Counted from the stretch's first letter, positions 1 to 6,172 are shown. The stretch is DNA of 8,634 nt from Treponema sp. (GCA_031257695.1 JAIROB010000042.1:1-8634), one strand, 5' to 3'. A program made the numbers and translations. The notes: generated from the letters alone by a model not told the origin.

Positions 1-109
1 GCAGCTTGACAGGATTACGGCCAAAATCAATAATCGTCCCCGTAAGGCTTTAGGCTATCGGACGCCTCACGAGGTCTTTTCAGAGCGAAAATTCGCACTT
101 CAGATTTGA
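1..109 (+). CDS. IS30-family transposase, C-terminal end (partial)
   Basis: This is the last 35 residues of a transposase that begins left of the window; the frame runs from base 2 to the TGA at 107-109. The visible protein contains NNRPRKALGYRTPHEVF, the characteristic C-terminal end of IS30-family DDE transposases, in which a conserved Asn-Arg-Pro-Arg stretch is followed by Leu-Gly-(Tyr/Phe)-x-Thr-Pro. The enzyme would catalyse cut-and-paste or circle-mediated transposition of its own element. In many IS30 elements the right terminal repeat overlaps or closely follows the transposase stop, so the element may end near 110-120, but the left end is not visible and the boundary cannot be fixed. 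Whether the full gene is intact is unknown. Family assignment is fairly secure despite the short length. Confidence 0.82.
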   Translation, partial: QLDRITAKINNRPRKALGYRTPHEVFSERKFALQI

Positions 110-129
110 ACTGGCGAAGGTTAAAGATA

Positions 130-165
130 CCGCAGGGCTTGCCCTGCGGAGGTTCATTGTTTTTT
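130..165 (+). terminator. Hairpin with trailing T-run, possible transposase terminator
   Basis: A perfect 8-bp stem (CCGCAGGG at 130-137, CCCTGCGG at 142-149) closes a 4-nt loop and lies 20 bp after the transposase stop. A run of six T (160-165) follows, but about 10 nt beyond the stem, which is farther than in a canonical intrinsic terminator. The stem itself is clear; its role in termination is inference. It might instead be a structural part of the insertion sequence end. Confidence 0.35.
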
Positions 166-168
166 GGC

Positions 169-183
169 GAGCGGGTTCCGCTC
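169..183. repeat. Short inverted repeat (6-bp stem, 3-nt loop)
   Basis: GAGCGG at 169-174 and CCGCTC at 178-183 form a perfect 6-bp stem around GTT. It is the second strong hairpin within 55 bp of the transposase stop. No T-run follows closely on either strand, so it is not called a terminator. It may belong to the subterminal part of a mobile element. Confidence 0.4.
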
Positions 184-191
184 CTATGAAT

Positions 192-251
192 TTTATTTAC
201 ACAAAACTATTGACAGGCTCGCATTAACTTGACTATATTATTTATTTACAC
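192..251. repeat. 11-bp direct repeat flanking a promoter
   Basis: The sequence TTTATTTACAC occurs at 192-202 and again at 241-251, in the same orientation and 49 bp apart. Between the copies lie the -35 and -10 boxes of a rightward promoter. The first copy is followed by a stretch ending TTGACAGGCTC (210-220). Read on the other strand, this begins GAGCCTGTCAA and continues into TTTTGTGTAAAT, which is reminiscent of insertion-sequence terminal sequences. The repeat is seen directly. Its origin as IS ends or a duplicated target is only a guess. Confidence 0.5.
210..239 (+). promoter_or_regulatory. Sigma70-like promoter pointing right
   Basis: A consensus -35 TTGACA (210-215) is separated by 18 bp from a -10 TATATT (234-239), predicting a transcription start near 246. 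The surroundings are AT-rich, unlike the rest of the window. No protein gene lies downstream on this strand; the next real gene, greA, runs in the opposite direction. The promoter could be an outward-facing one from a mobile element or could drive a short RNA, and transcripts passing the T-run at 408-414 would be antisense to the end of greA. Confidence 0.45.
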
Positions 252-269
252 TTCCTAAGGTAGGTATTA

Positions 270-294
270 AGCACATTGCTTCGCAATGCGTGCT
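270..294. repeat. Bulged hairpin with TTC loop
   Basis: AGCAC (270-274) pairs with GTGCT (290-294) and ATTGC (275-279) pairs with GCAAT (283-287). This leaves a 2-nt bulge (288-289) and a TTC loop (280-282), so there are ten base pairs in all. It would lie about 25 nt into a transcript from the promoter at 210-239. No T-run follows, so it is not a terminator. Confidence 0.45.
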
Positions 295-381
295 CAAATG
301 CGGGCGGCAAACGATTCCACTACCACCCCCTTTCAGACTTTGTTTGAGCGCAGCCCCGTGCCGACTGAAGGCGGGTCCATG

Positions 382-414
382 GGGGGCCTTTGGTTGCGGG
401 GCCTTTGTTTTTTT
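382..414 (+). terminator. Weak terminator-like stem plus T7, plus strand
   Basis: GGCC at 385-388 pairs with GGCC at 400-403, extended on both sides by G-U wobbles to about nine pairs (382-390 with 398-406) around a 7-nt loop, and followed by G and seven T (408-414). The T-run is good but the stem relies on wobble pairs, so it is only a candidate. With the promoter at 210-239 it would bound a transcript of roughly 170 nt. Confidence 0.25.
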
Positions 415-512
415 ACCGACACCCCCATTACACAGTGTTTGTGCGTCCCCGGAACAGCGGTGTTTAACGATGGACAAAACAAAGAGCAAGTAGCAGGTAA
501 CGAGTTCTGTTT

Positions 513-554
513 CCTGCCATCTGCTCCCTGCCATCTGCTCCCTGTTGCCCGCTT
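513..554. repeat. 14-bp tandem repeat (two exact copies, one degenerate)
   Basis: CCTGCCATCTGCTC is repeated exactly at 513-526 and 527-540. A third, degenerate unit, CCTGTTGCCCGCTT, follows at 541-554. The array ends 8 bp before the greA stop codon, so on the greA strand it lies at the very start of the 3' untranslated region. Such short arrays can vary in copy number by slippage. Confidence 0.75.
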
Positions 555-561
555 CCCCCTG

Positions 562-3258
562 TCACAGTTCCGCCCGGGAAATCTCCCGCACCGTGTAGGA
601 AACCTTCTGGTCATTGATGGAGAAGTCAAACTGTTCGCCGGGCTTTTTGTTCAGGATGGCGCCCCCCAGCGGGGACAGGTAGGAGATGATCCGGTTATCC
701 GGGTCGGACTCCCAGGGCCCCAGGATCGTGTACTCCTCGTTTTCGCCGTTTGAAGAGTTGTAGAGAAGCGCCTTGGTCCCGAAGGAAACCCTGCTTAGGT
801 TGACCGTCGAGGGATCAAAAAGCTGCGCCCGGTCAATTTCGTCTTTCAGCTTGGCCGCGGTGGAGTTGAGCAGATCCTGTTTTTCCTTGGCCGCCTTGTA
901 TTCCGCGTTTTCCCGCAGATCCCCCAGGGAAAGGGCAAAGCCGATTTCCTTCGAGTTGAGGGGAATTTCCACGTCCATAATACGGGCCAGCTCCCGCTGC
1001 TTTTCCTCGAACTTAGCCATGGTAACCATGAGGCCCCGGGAAACGGTGGTTTTTTCGGCGTCCCCAAGGAACTTAAACGTGGGGTGTTTTTGGAGTATCC
1101 GGTTCCGCAGCGCAAGCTTTTCCGCAGGGTCAAGGTCCTTCACGTCGTCGATAAGGGTGTAGATACGCAGAATTGAATCCCTGTCCGCCTGATCAATAAA
1201 ACTGCTGAGGGCGTCATCCTTAAAGAGCATGGCATATGCCTGTTTGTTAATCTTTCTGCTTTCCATGGTGTCCCGGCGGTTCTCAATATCCCGGTAGGCG
1301 CTGTTGAGAATATGCACAAGCACGATAAGCTGCCGCTCCGGGGTAAGGCCTGCCTTTTCAAACCAGGGTTCGTTTTTGTGGTTTTTAAGTATCCACAGCG
1401 CGGCTTCGCGGACTTCACGGTGATCCCGATAGTTTTCAAAACAGTGCTGGGTCATGGCAATGAGCTTGTCCTCGTGGCCTTCCTTTTTAAGGCTGGCGAT
1501 GATGGATGCGGAAAGCGCGTAGGGAAAAAGTTTGACAAATATATCAGGCCAGTCGGGAACAAAACGCTGGATACAGCGCAGAAATTCTTCCCGGAGTTTG
1601 ACGTCCTTGATCGCCAGGAGCAGGGAGGGGACGTCCTCAATGCCCCCAAATATGTCGATAAAGTTCAGGGAAAGGCCCGTTCCCAAATGGGGGAACCGGG
1701 CAACCAGGTCCTTCACAAGGAGGTAGGAAGCTGCCACTTGTTCGGTGATCTGCCCCTTTGTCCGCAGGTAGGCGGTGAAGTAGCCGAACATTTCGGTAAA
1801 AAATTCGGAATCCAGCTCCACATTTTTCTGGTCCACATAGTTCCGTATGGTGATAACCCGCTCAAAGAAATTCCGCTCCGCCTTGAATTCATTGTAGAGT
1901 TTTTCGTCCATGGTGATGGGTCGGTCCCGCACCGTAAAAACATCGATGTTGTCGGGGCTTACCCCAAAGCTGGGATCGGTCTTGAGGATCTCCCGGGCTT
2001 TGCCGCTCCAGGTGGCCCACTCCCCGGAGGAAAGAATATCGGGCACTAATTCTGCTTTTATGTGCTTTATATCACAGGTGTTATTAAAACTGCGGATAAC
2101 CGTTTTCAAAGCCCATTCGGGATCGTCCTTTACCTTGTCATGGAGTTCATCCTTTTTCTTGGTGGCCTTGAGCACCCAAATATGGTTCTTTGATATGGTT
2201 TGCAGGGCATTTACCGCCATTTTAAGGTCCATGGAATGATCCCGCTTTTTGGAAAAATCGATGATGATTTTATCCCCCTGCACCCTGGCAATGCGGCCTA
2301 TCCCCCAGGTCCTGTGGTAGACAAAGTTTCCCCTGTCAAAGGCTATGTGTTTTTCAAAATCCGTGATCGCCTCGTGGACGTTCCGCCATTTTTGGGTGAG
2401 GTTGGATATGCGGACGTATTCTTCCAACTGGCTGTGATCGGCGTATTTAATCCTGAAGCAGTCGACAATCTCCTTCCGCGCCGGATCGTCCCGTTCGTCG
2501 TACTGTAGTATGATCTTGCAGATATTGATAGCGGTCTCTATATCGTCCTTCTCCCTGCAGGAATTGTATACATCGTTGAGGAGCAGCACCGCCTTATCCT
2601 TGCTGATATTCTTGGCGATCTTTTTCTGAACGTGCAGGAAAAAGTCCACATCCTCTTTATTATACTCGATAAGTTTTGTCCAGATTTCCCTGACATTGGT
2701 GAAGAGTTCCTTGTTAATGTACCTGTGCAGGGCCTTCTTGTAGTAGTCCACCGCCTCCGCGACATTGCCCTGTTTCTCGTAGTATTCCCCCAGGGACTTT
2801 GCCAGATCCGCCTCTTCGTAGTCCACCTTGACCAGCCGTTCCCAAACGCCGTAGAGGGCCTCCTCTTCGTTGTCGTTCTTGTAACACTCCGCCAGGGTGC
2901 GGAGGGCGAACTTCGATTCCCCGTAGTCCAGGATACGCTCGCAGAGGTACTTCACGATGCCCCACTTGTGGTTGTCCACAAAAATGGCAACCAGGTTTAT
3001 CAGCGCGGAATCGTCGATGAGCTGGCGGGACAGGGCGATCATCCCTGAAAGGTAAAGGGCAATGATGCTGTTCTTTGTATGCGCCAGGTGCTCGTCGCAG
3101 AGGGTTTTCAACGCGTCCGCGGCGGGCCTTTCCTGGTATCCCTTTAAAACGACATCCAGCTCTTTAAACTGGTTGGTAGAATAATTACTGAGGGTGGCGC
3201 GGGTCCACTTCTCCTCATTGAGCATTTCCTGCACATTCTTCAAAAGAGCTTCAGACAT
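562..3258 (-). CDS. greA: Transcription elongation factor GreA, large form with TPR-like and CarD-like N-terminal region
   Basis: GreA binds the RNA polymerase secondary channel and stimulates cleavage of backtracked transcripts. The C-terminal ~150 residues of this 898-residue protein are a standard Gre module: a coiled coil carrying GDLRENAEYKAAKEKQ (from residue 779), with the acidic tip residues Asp780 and Glu783 kept, then the FKBP-like domain (about 820-898) containing VSFGTKALLYN and SYLSPLGGAIL. Ahead of it lie some 740 extra residues: helical TPR-like repeats (about 60-300, e.g. NVAEAVDYYKKALHRY) and a segment (about 307-365, NFVYHRTWGIGRI then GDKIIIDF) resembling the CarD/TRCF RNA polymerase-interacting fold. 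Ordinary GreA has about 158 residues; this long form is known in spirochaetes and chlamydiae. The start at 3258 is preferred over one 18 codons upstream because GGAG lies 7 nt before it and the upstream start would overlap the preceding gene. It is the second gene of an operon, 22 bp after the TPR gene. Product assignment is firm; the CarD-like label is inference. Confidence 0.95.
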   Translation of the reverse strand: MSEALLKNVQEMLNEEKWTRATLSNYSTNQFKELDVVLKGYQERPAADALKTLCDEHLAHTKNSIIALYLSGMIALSRQLIDDSALINLVAIFVDNHKWGIVKYLCERILDYGESKFALRTLAECYKNDNEEEALYGVWERLVKVDYEEADLAKSLGEYYEKQGNVAEAVDYYKKALHRYINKELFTNVREIWTKLIEYNKEDVDFFLHVQKKIAKNISKDKAVLLLNDVYNSCREKDDIETAINICKIILQYDERDDPARKEIVDCFRIKYADHSQLEEYVRISNLTQKWRNVHEAITDFEKHIAFDRGNFVYHRTWGIGRIARVQGDKIIIDFSKKRDHSMDLKMAVNALQTISKNHIWVLKATKKKDELHDKVKDDPEWALKTVIRSFNNTCDIKHIKAELVPDILSSGEWATWSGKAREILKTDPSFGVSPDNIDVFTVRDRPITMDEKLYNEFKAERNFFERVITIRNYVDQKNVELDSEFFTEMFGYFTAYLRTKGQITEQVAASYLLVKDLVARFPHLGTGLSLNFIDIFGGIEDVPSLLLAIKDVKLREEFLRCIQRFVPDWPDIFVKLFPYALSASIIASLKKEGHEDKLIAMTQHCFENYRDHREVREAALWILKNHKNEPWFEKAGLTPERQLIVLVHILNSAYRDIENRRDTMESRKINKQAYAMLFKDDALSSFIDQADRDSILRIYTLIDDVKDLDPAEKLALRNRILQKHPTFKFLGDAEKTTVSRGLMVTMAKFEEKQRELARIMDVEIPLNSKEIGFALSLGDLRENAEYKAAKEKQDLLNSTAAKLKDEIDRAQLFDPSTVNLSRVSFGTKALLYNSSNGENEEYTILGPWESDPDNRIISYLSPLGGAILNKKPGEQFDFSINDQKVSYTVREISRAEL

Positions 3259-3265
3259 CTCACAT

Positions 3266-3269
3266 CTCC
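3266..3269 (-). promoter_or_regulatory. Ribosome binding site deciding the greA start
   Basis: GGAG on the minus strand lies 7 nt before the ATG at 3256-3258. This places the greA start inside the longest open frame and gives a protein beginning MSEALLKNVQ, 22 bp after the upstream stop rather than overlapping it. Confidence 0.7.
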
Positions 3270-3280
3270 ATGCAAAAAAA

Positions 3281-4270
3281 CTAGAGCGTATACCGCTCGT
3301 AAACGGCGGCATCCAAAAGTTTAATTTTCAGCAGGGTCTCCGCTATTATCTGGGGATCCTCCTGAACATTCTCGTAATAGTCTATCAACCAGAAATACCT
3401 GTTGATCAGCCGGGGGATAAGAAGCTCCGGTTCTTCCTGTTTGCTCCGGAGCGCAAATTCCAGGGCAAAGATCGACTGTTTCAAACGGCCCAATTCAACC
3501 TGCTTGAGCTCCCGCTTGACTGAAAATATGCCGTACAGGGAGCCGTAAATGGGTATCCATTCCAAAAGCTCCCTGCCCGTGTACCCCAGCGCCTGCACCC
3601 TATCCCGCAGCCGCAGAATCATCTCCGATTCCATGGACCGTATATCCACCTTTTGGGGGTCCATAAAAAACGCCTCCCGAAACAGGGCTTTGGCGCTCCG
3701 GGTCTCGTCCATGAGGGCGTTTACATCCGCCAGTTGGGACAAAACATCCCCGTCCTCCCGTTTAAACCGGACCGCCTGTTCCAGATACTTGAGGGCTTCC
3801 TCGTAATTCCCCACCCCCTTGTAACAGCGGCCCACCTGCAGCAGCAGTTCCGGATCATGCCGGTTCACCCCGTCCCCCAGTATATCCTGAAAGGATTGCA
3901 GGGTGGCGGAGAGCACAAACCGCTTGATCGCATAGTGGCAGGGGTCGTATTCGGAATTCTCCCCCCAGCCGATGCGGTCCAGAAAGCTGTAGAAAGCGTC
4001 CCACTGGGAGAGGATAAACTTCCCCCTGGCATAGACATCGCCCTGCCTCTGCTGCCGGGCCGCGCCCTGCGCCACTTCATCCGCTCCCCTCATCCGCTCC
4101 TCCCACCAGTTGATGCACTTGAGGGCGTGCAGCACCTCCGAATTCTCAAAGTCAAGCCGCAAGGCTTCCTCCAGGGCTTCTTTTGCCGAGCCAACGTCGG
4201 AGTTTTTCAAATTTTCGTATGCCTTCTGAATGAGCCTCGGCACAGATTGTTCTTCGTTCATGGCTTGCAT
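3281..4270 (-). CDS. TPR-repeat protein, cytoplasmic, upstream of greA
   Basis: Function unknown; no enzyme motif is visible. The 329-residue protein is mostly helical. TPR-like motifs are seen at about 12-45 (QKAYENLKNSDVGSAKEALE), 140-172 (LLQVGRCYKGVGNYEEALKY) and 174-205 (LADVNALMDETRSAKALFRE); TPRs normally form protein-binding surfaces. No signal peptide or clear membrane segment is seen, so it is probably cytoplasmic. A Trp/Phe-rich stretch at 85-105 and a C-terminal helical part (250-329) match no family I know. The start is uncertain. ATG at 4270 has a weak AGAAAG 9 nt upstream, while ATG at 4261 (protein beginning MNEEQ) has no Shine-Dalgarno. The gene is first in an operon with greA (22 bp gap), from a promoter at 4303-4330. 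The shared operon suggests, without proving, a role with the TPR-bearing GreA or RNA polymerase. Confidence 0.85.
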   Translation of the reverse strand: MQAMNEEQSVPRLIQKAYENLKNSDVGSAKEALEEALRLDFENSEVLHALKCINWWEERMRGADEVAQGAARQQRQGDVYARGKFILSQWDAFYSFLDRIGWGENSEYDPCHYAIKRFVLSATLQSFQDILGDGVNRHDPELLLQVGRCYKGVGNYEEALKYLEQAVRFKREDGDVLSQLADVNALMDETRSAKALFREAFFMDPQKVDIRSMESEMILRLRDRVQALGYTGRELLEWIPIYGSLYGIFSVKRELKQVELGRLKQSIFALEFALRSKQEEPELLIPRLINRYFWLIDYYENVQEDPQIIAETLLKIKLLDAAVYERYTL

Positions 4271-4302
4271 AAATTACGGCTTTCTGGTAAAAGTATTTTT
4301 TT

Positions 4303-4330
4303 ATTATACCATTTACGCGGTTCTTTACAA
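4303..4330 (-). promoter_or_regulatory. Promoter of the TPR-greA operon
   Basis: On the minus strand, TTGTAA (-35, 4325-4330) is followed after 16 bp by a perfect TATAAT (-10, 4303-4308). The predicted start near 4296 leaves a 5' leader of about 26-35 nt. The -35 box overlaps the -35 of the divergent rpe promoter by 5 bp. Confidence 0.7.
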
Positions 4331-4352
4331 GTGGTCGTTGCCCCGGTATTAT
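4324..4352 (+). promoter_or_regulatory. Promoter of the rpe operon, predicting a leaderless mRNA
   Basis: TTTACA (-35, 4324-4329), a 17-bp spacer and TATTAT (-10, 4347-4352) predict transcription starting about 7 nt past the -10. That is position 4359, the A of the first ATG of rpe. No Shine-Dalgarno-like sequence precedes this ATG or the one at 4365. The boxes are good matches; the exact transcription start is inferred from typical spacing. Confidence 0.65.
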
Positions 4353-4358
4353 TGGCCT

Positions 4359-5027
4359 ATGATCATGCCCATAATTGCGCCTTCCGCGCTTTCCGCGGAC
4401 TTCTCCCGTATGGCCGAAGCGGTGGCCCTTATGGGGGACTCCGGCGCGGAATGGATACACCTCGACGTGATGGACGGCAATTTTGTTCCCAACATAAGTT
4501 TTGGCCCCAAGATGGTGGCGGATATGCGGCCCCATTCCTCCCTGGTCTTCGATGTGCACCTGATGATACAGAATCCCCTCAATTTTGTGGATGAATTTGT
4601 CCGGGCGGGGGCGGACTATATCACCTTCCACGCCGAAGCCGCGATCCATTCCCACCGGATCCTCCAGGCTATCCACGAAGGGGGCAAAAAAGCGGGGATC
4701 AGCATTGTGCCTTCCACGCCGGCGCAGGCCATAGCGCCCCTGCTGCCATTCGTGGAGCTTGTCCTGGTGATGACCGTCAACCCCGGCTACGGCGGCCAGC
4801 CCCTCATTCCCGAATGTTTTGAAAAGGTTCGGGAGCTCAGGGCGCTGCGGGAGCCGCTCAGGAGGGAGGGCAGGGGGGATTTTCTCCTTTCCGTGGACGG
4901 GGGCATCAACGAATCCACCGCCGCCGCGGCCCGGGAAGCGGGGGCGGACGTGCTGGTGGCGGGCTCGGCTTTCTTCAATGCCCCGGACAAGCGGGTTCTG
5001 ACGAGGCGTTTGAAGGGTTTGCCCTAA
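4359..5027 (+). CDS. rpe: Ribulose-phosphate 3-epimerase
   Basis: Rpe interconverts D-ribulose 5-phosphate and D-xylulose 5-phosphate in the non-oxidative pentose phosphate pathway, in the cytoplasm. The 222-residue product has the normal length of this (beta/alpha)8 barrel family. Visible signatures are IIAPSALSADF near the N-terminus, HLDVMDGNFVPNISFGP (His34, Asp36 and Met38), DVHLM (His67), MTVNPGYGGQ (138-147, phosphate-binding loop), SVDGGI (Asp180) and VAGSAFF (200-206). His34, Asp36, His67 and Asp180 are the family's metal-binding and catalytic set, and all are present. ATG 4359 is chosen because it coincides with the predicted transcription start and gives an N-terminus of the same length as E. 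coli Rpe; ATG 4365 is the alternative. A longer in-frame ORF from 4230 would start inside the divergent gene and upstream of the promoter, so it is unlikely. The gene is followed with no gap by a TPR membrane protein gene. Confidence 0.97.
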   Translation: MIMPIIAPSALSADFSRMAEAVALMGDSGAEWIHLDVMDGNFVPNISFGPKMVADMRPHSSLVFDVHLMIQNPLNFVDEFVRAGADYITFHAEAAIHSHRILQAIHEGGKKAGISIVPSTPAQAIAPLLPFVELVLVMTVNPGYGGQPLIPECFEKVRELRALREPLRREGRGDFLLSVDGGINESTAAAAREAGADVLVAGSAFFNAPDKRVLTRRLKGLP

Positions 5028-6152
5028 GTGAAACTTGATCCGATTCTGACCCGGGGCGTCCGCCTCCTGTGGCGGGGCAGGTACGGGGATGTGATAAGCA
5101 TACTCCAGCCCGAGGTGGTCCGGTACCACGATTCCTTTAACTACTACTATATATTGGGAAGCGCCTGTCTGCGGGCCGGCGACATGGGGGGCGCCTTTGA
5201 CTACTACAAACGCGCCCGGGAGATCAAGATGCGGGAGCCCCTGGTATTGCTGGGGATGGCGGTGTGCTACCTCAACCGGGGCGATACGGGAAAAGCGGTG
5301 GATCTCTATCTGGAGGTCCTGGATTTGGACCCCGGGAACAGGATTGCCAAAAGGGGTTTGCAGACGCTGCGAAAACACGGCGGAAACATCCAGGGCTGGA
5401 GGGATTCGGGGAAGGCGCCCCGGCTTTTTCCGCCCCTGCCCAAGCCGTCCCTGAGCCCGGCCCGTATTCTGGTCCCGGCCGCGCTGTGCCTTCTGGTCCT
5501 GGCCCTGGCGGGGGGCGTTTTGGCAAAGCTGGGGGTGCTTCCCCCGGGCAAGGCCGCCGGGACGGAACGGGCGGGCATTGCCGGCATAGCCCTGGAACGG
5601 GAGGATCGGGAATCGCCGGTACAGATAGGCGGAAGCTACCGCTACATCCTCACCGGCGGCGAGGTGTTGAAGCTCTACGAAACAGGGCGCCGGCTCTTTG
5701 CCGAATACCGCGACGAGGCCGCCAAGGTCAGCCTGAACCGTATTATCGAATCCAACGCCTCCGACCCGATTAAAAACAAGGCCCGGCTCCTCATCTCCTA
5801 CACGGAGGTTCCCGGTTTTGACACCCTCAAGGACCGGTTTCCCTACGCCGAAGTTCGGTTGGATCCGCTTTTATACCGGGACTGCTACGTTGTCTGGCAG
5901 GGCATGGCGACCAACCTCAGGGAAGGGGAGGCCGCCACCGCTTTCGATTTTCTGGTGGGCTACGACACCCGCTCCAAACTGGAAGGCATAGTCCAGGTGC
6001 GGTTCGACTTTTCCGTCACCCTCGCCGTTGAACGCCCCCTGGAAGTCCTGGGCCGCGTAATCCCGGTTTCCACCCCGGCCGGCGAGGAGGGCATACGCCT
6101 GGAGGGAATCGCCCTGCATCAGTCTTCGTCACTTAACCCGGGTGGCAAGTAG
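5028..6152 (+). CDS. Membrane-anchored TPR protein
   Basis: Function unknown. The 374-residue protein has TPR-like repeats at about 37-105 (YYILGSACLRAGDMGGAFDY and VCYLNRGDTGKAVDLYLEVL). A Pro-rich, basic linker (130-146) precedes one strong transmembrane helix at about 147-168 (VPAALCLLVLALAGGVL), and a domain of about 200 residues with no recognised family follows. With no N-terminal signal peptide and a basic linker before the helix, the likely topology is TPRs in the cytoplasm and the C-terminal domain in the periplasm (inference). Part of that domain (about 212-262) is helical; its end (about 322-365) looks beta-rich. The start is a GTG directly abutting the rpe TAA. GAAGGG, 10 nt upstream inside rpe, can serve as ribosome binding site, and the arrangement suggests translational coupling. 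The gene converges on prs, with 20 bp between stops. Its job has no evident link to Rpe. Confidence 0.88.
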   Translation: MKLDPILTRGVRLLWRGRYGDVISILQPEVVRYHDSFNYYYILGSACLRAGDMGGAFDYYKRAREIKMREPLVLLGMAVCYLNRGDTGKAVDLYLEVLDLDPGNRIAKRGLQTLRKHGGNIQGWRDSGKAPRLFPPLPKPSLSPARILVPAALCLLVLALAGGVLAKLGVLPPGKAAGTERAGIAGIALEREDRESPVQIGGSYRYILTGGEVLKLYETGRRLFAEYRDEAAKVSLNRIIESNASDPIKNKARLLISYTEVPGFDTLKDRFPYAEVRLDPLLYRDCYVVWQGMATNLREGEAATAFDFLVGYDTRSKLEGIVQVRFDFSVTLAVERPLEVLGRVIPVSTPAGEEGIRLEGIALHQSSSLNPGGK

Positions 6153-6172
6153 CAGTATCCGCTCCACCGGCT

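Larger units (their letters stand above)
250..561. other. Gene-free stretch downstream of greA, repeat-like
   Basis: I see no convincing gene here. Open frames exist on both strands (for example 238-534 on the minus strand and 286-753 on the plus strand), but their products have low-complexity, Pro/Gly/Arg-rich composition, no recognisable family, and one runs into greA antisense. The stretch contains a bulged hairpin (270-294), a G-rich stem with T-run (382-414) and a 14-bp tandem repeat (513-554). No canonical terminator for greA was found on the minus strand. Its structure-rich, non-coding character beside an IS end suggests an interspersed repeat, which needs a genome-wide self-comparison to establish. 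Confidence 0.4.

Noticed and set aside
238..534. 98-codon open frame on the minus strand, just after greA
   Set aside because: No recognisable family, low-complexity Pro/Lys/Gly composition, no clear ribosome binding site, and overlapping open frames of similar length in other phases. More likely repeat DNA than a gene.
286..753. 155-codon open frame on the plus strand
   Set aside because: Its second half is antisense to the conserved C-terminal domain of greA, and the product shows no domain or motif.
4230..4358. N-terminal extension of rpe from the upstream ATG at 4230
   Set aside because: It would overlap the divergent TPR gene, start upstream of the rpe promoter, and add 43 residues absent from the Rpe family.
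3653..4594. 313-codon open frame on the plus strand
   Set aside because: Antisense to the TPR gene and out of frame with rpe, and it spans the divergent promoter region. No family signature.
4152..5378. 408-codon open frame on the minus strand
   Set aside because: It is antisense to all of rpe and the start of the TPR gene, both of which have strong motif or repeat support. The product is His/Pro/Gly-rich, typical of a shadow frame in GC-rich DNA.
6141..6168. Possible bidirectional terminator between the convergent TPR and prs genes
   Set aside because: GGTGG and CCACC can pair, but the stem is only 5 bp with an 18-nt loop and there is no T-run on either strand.
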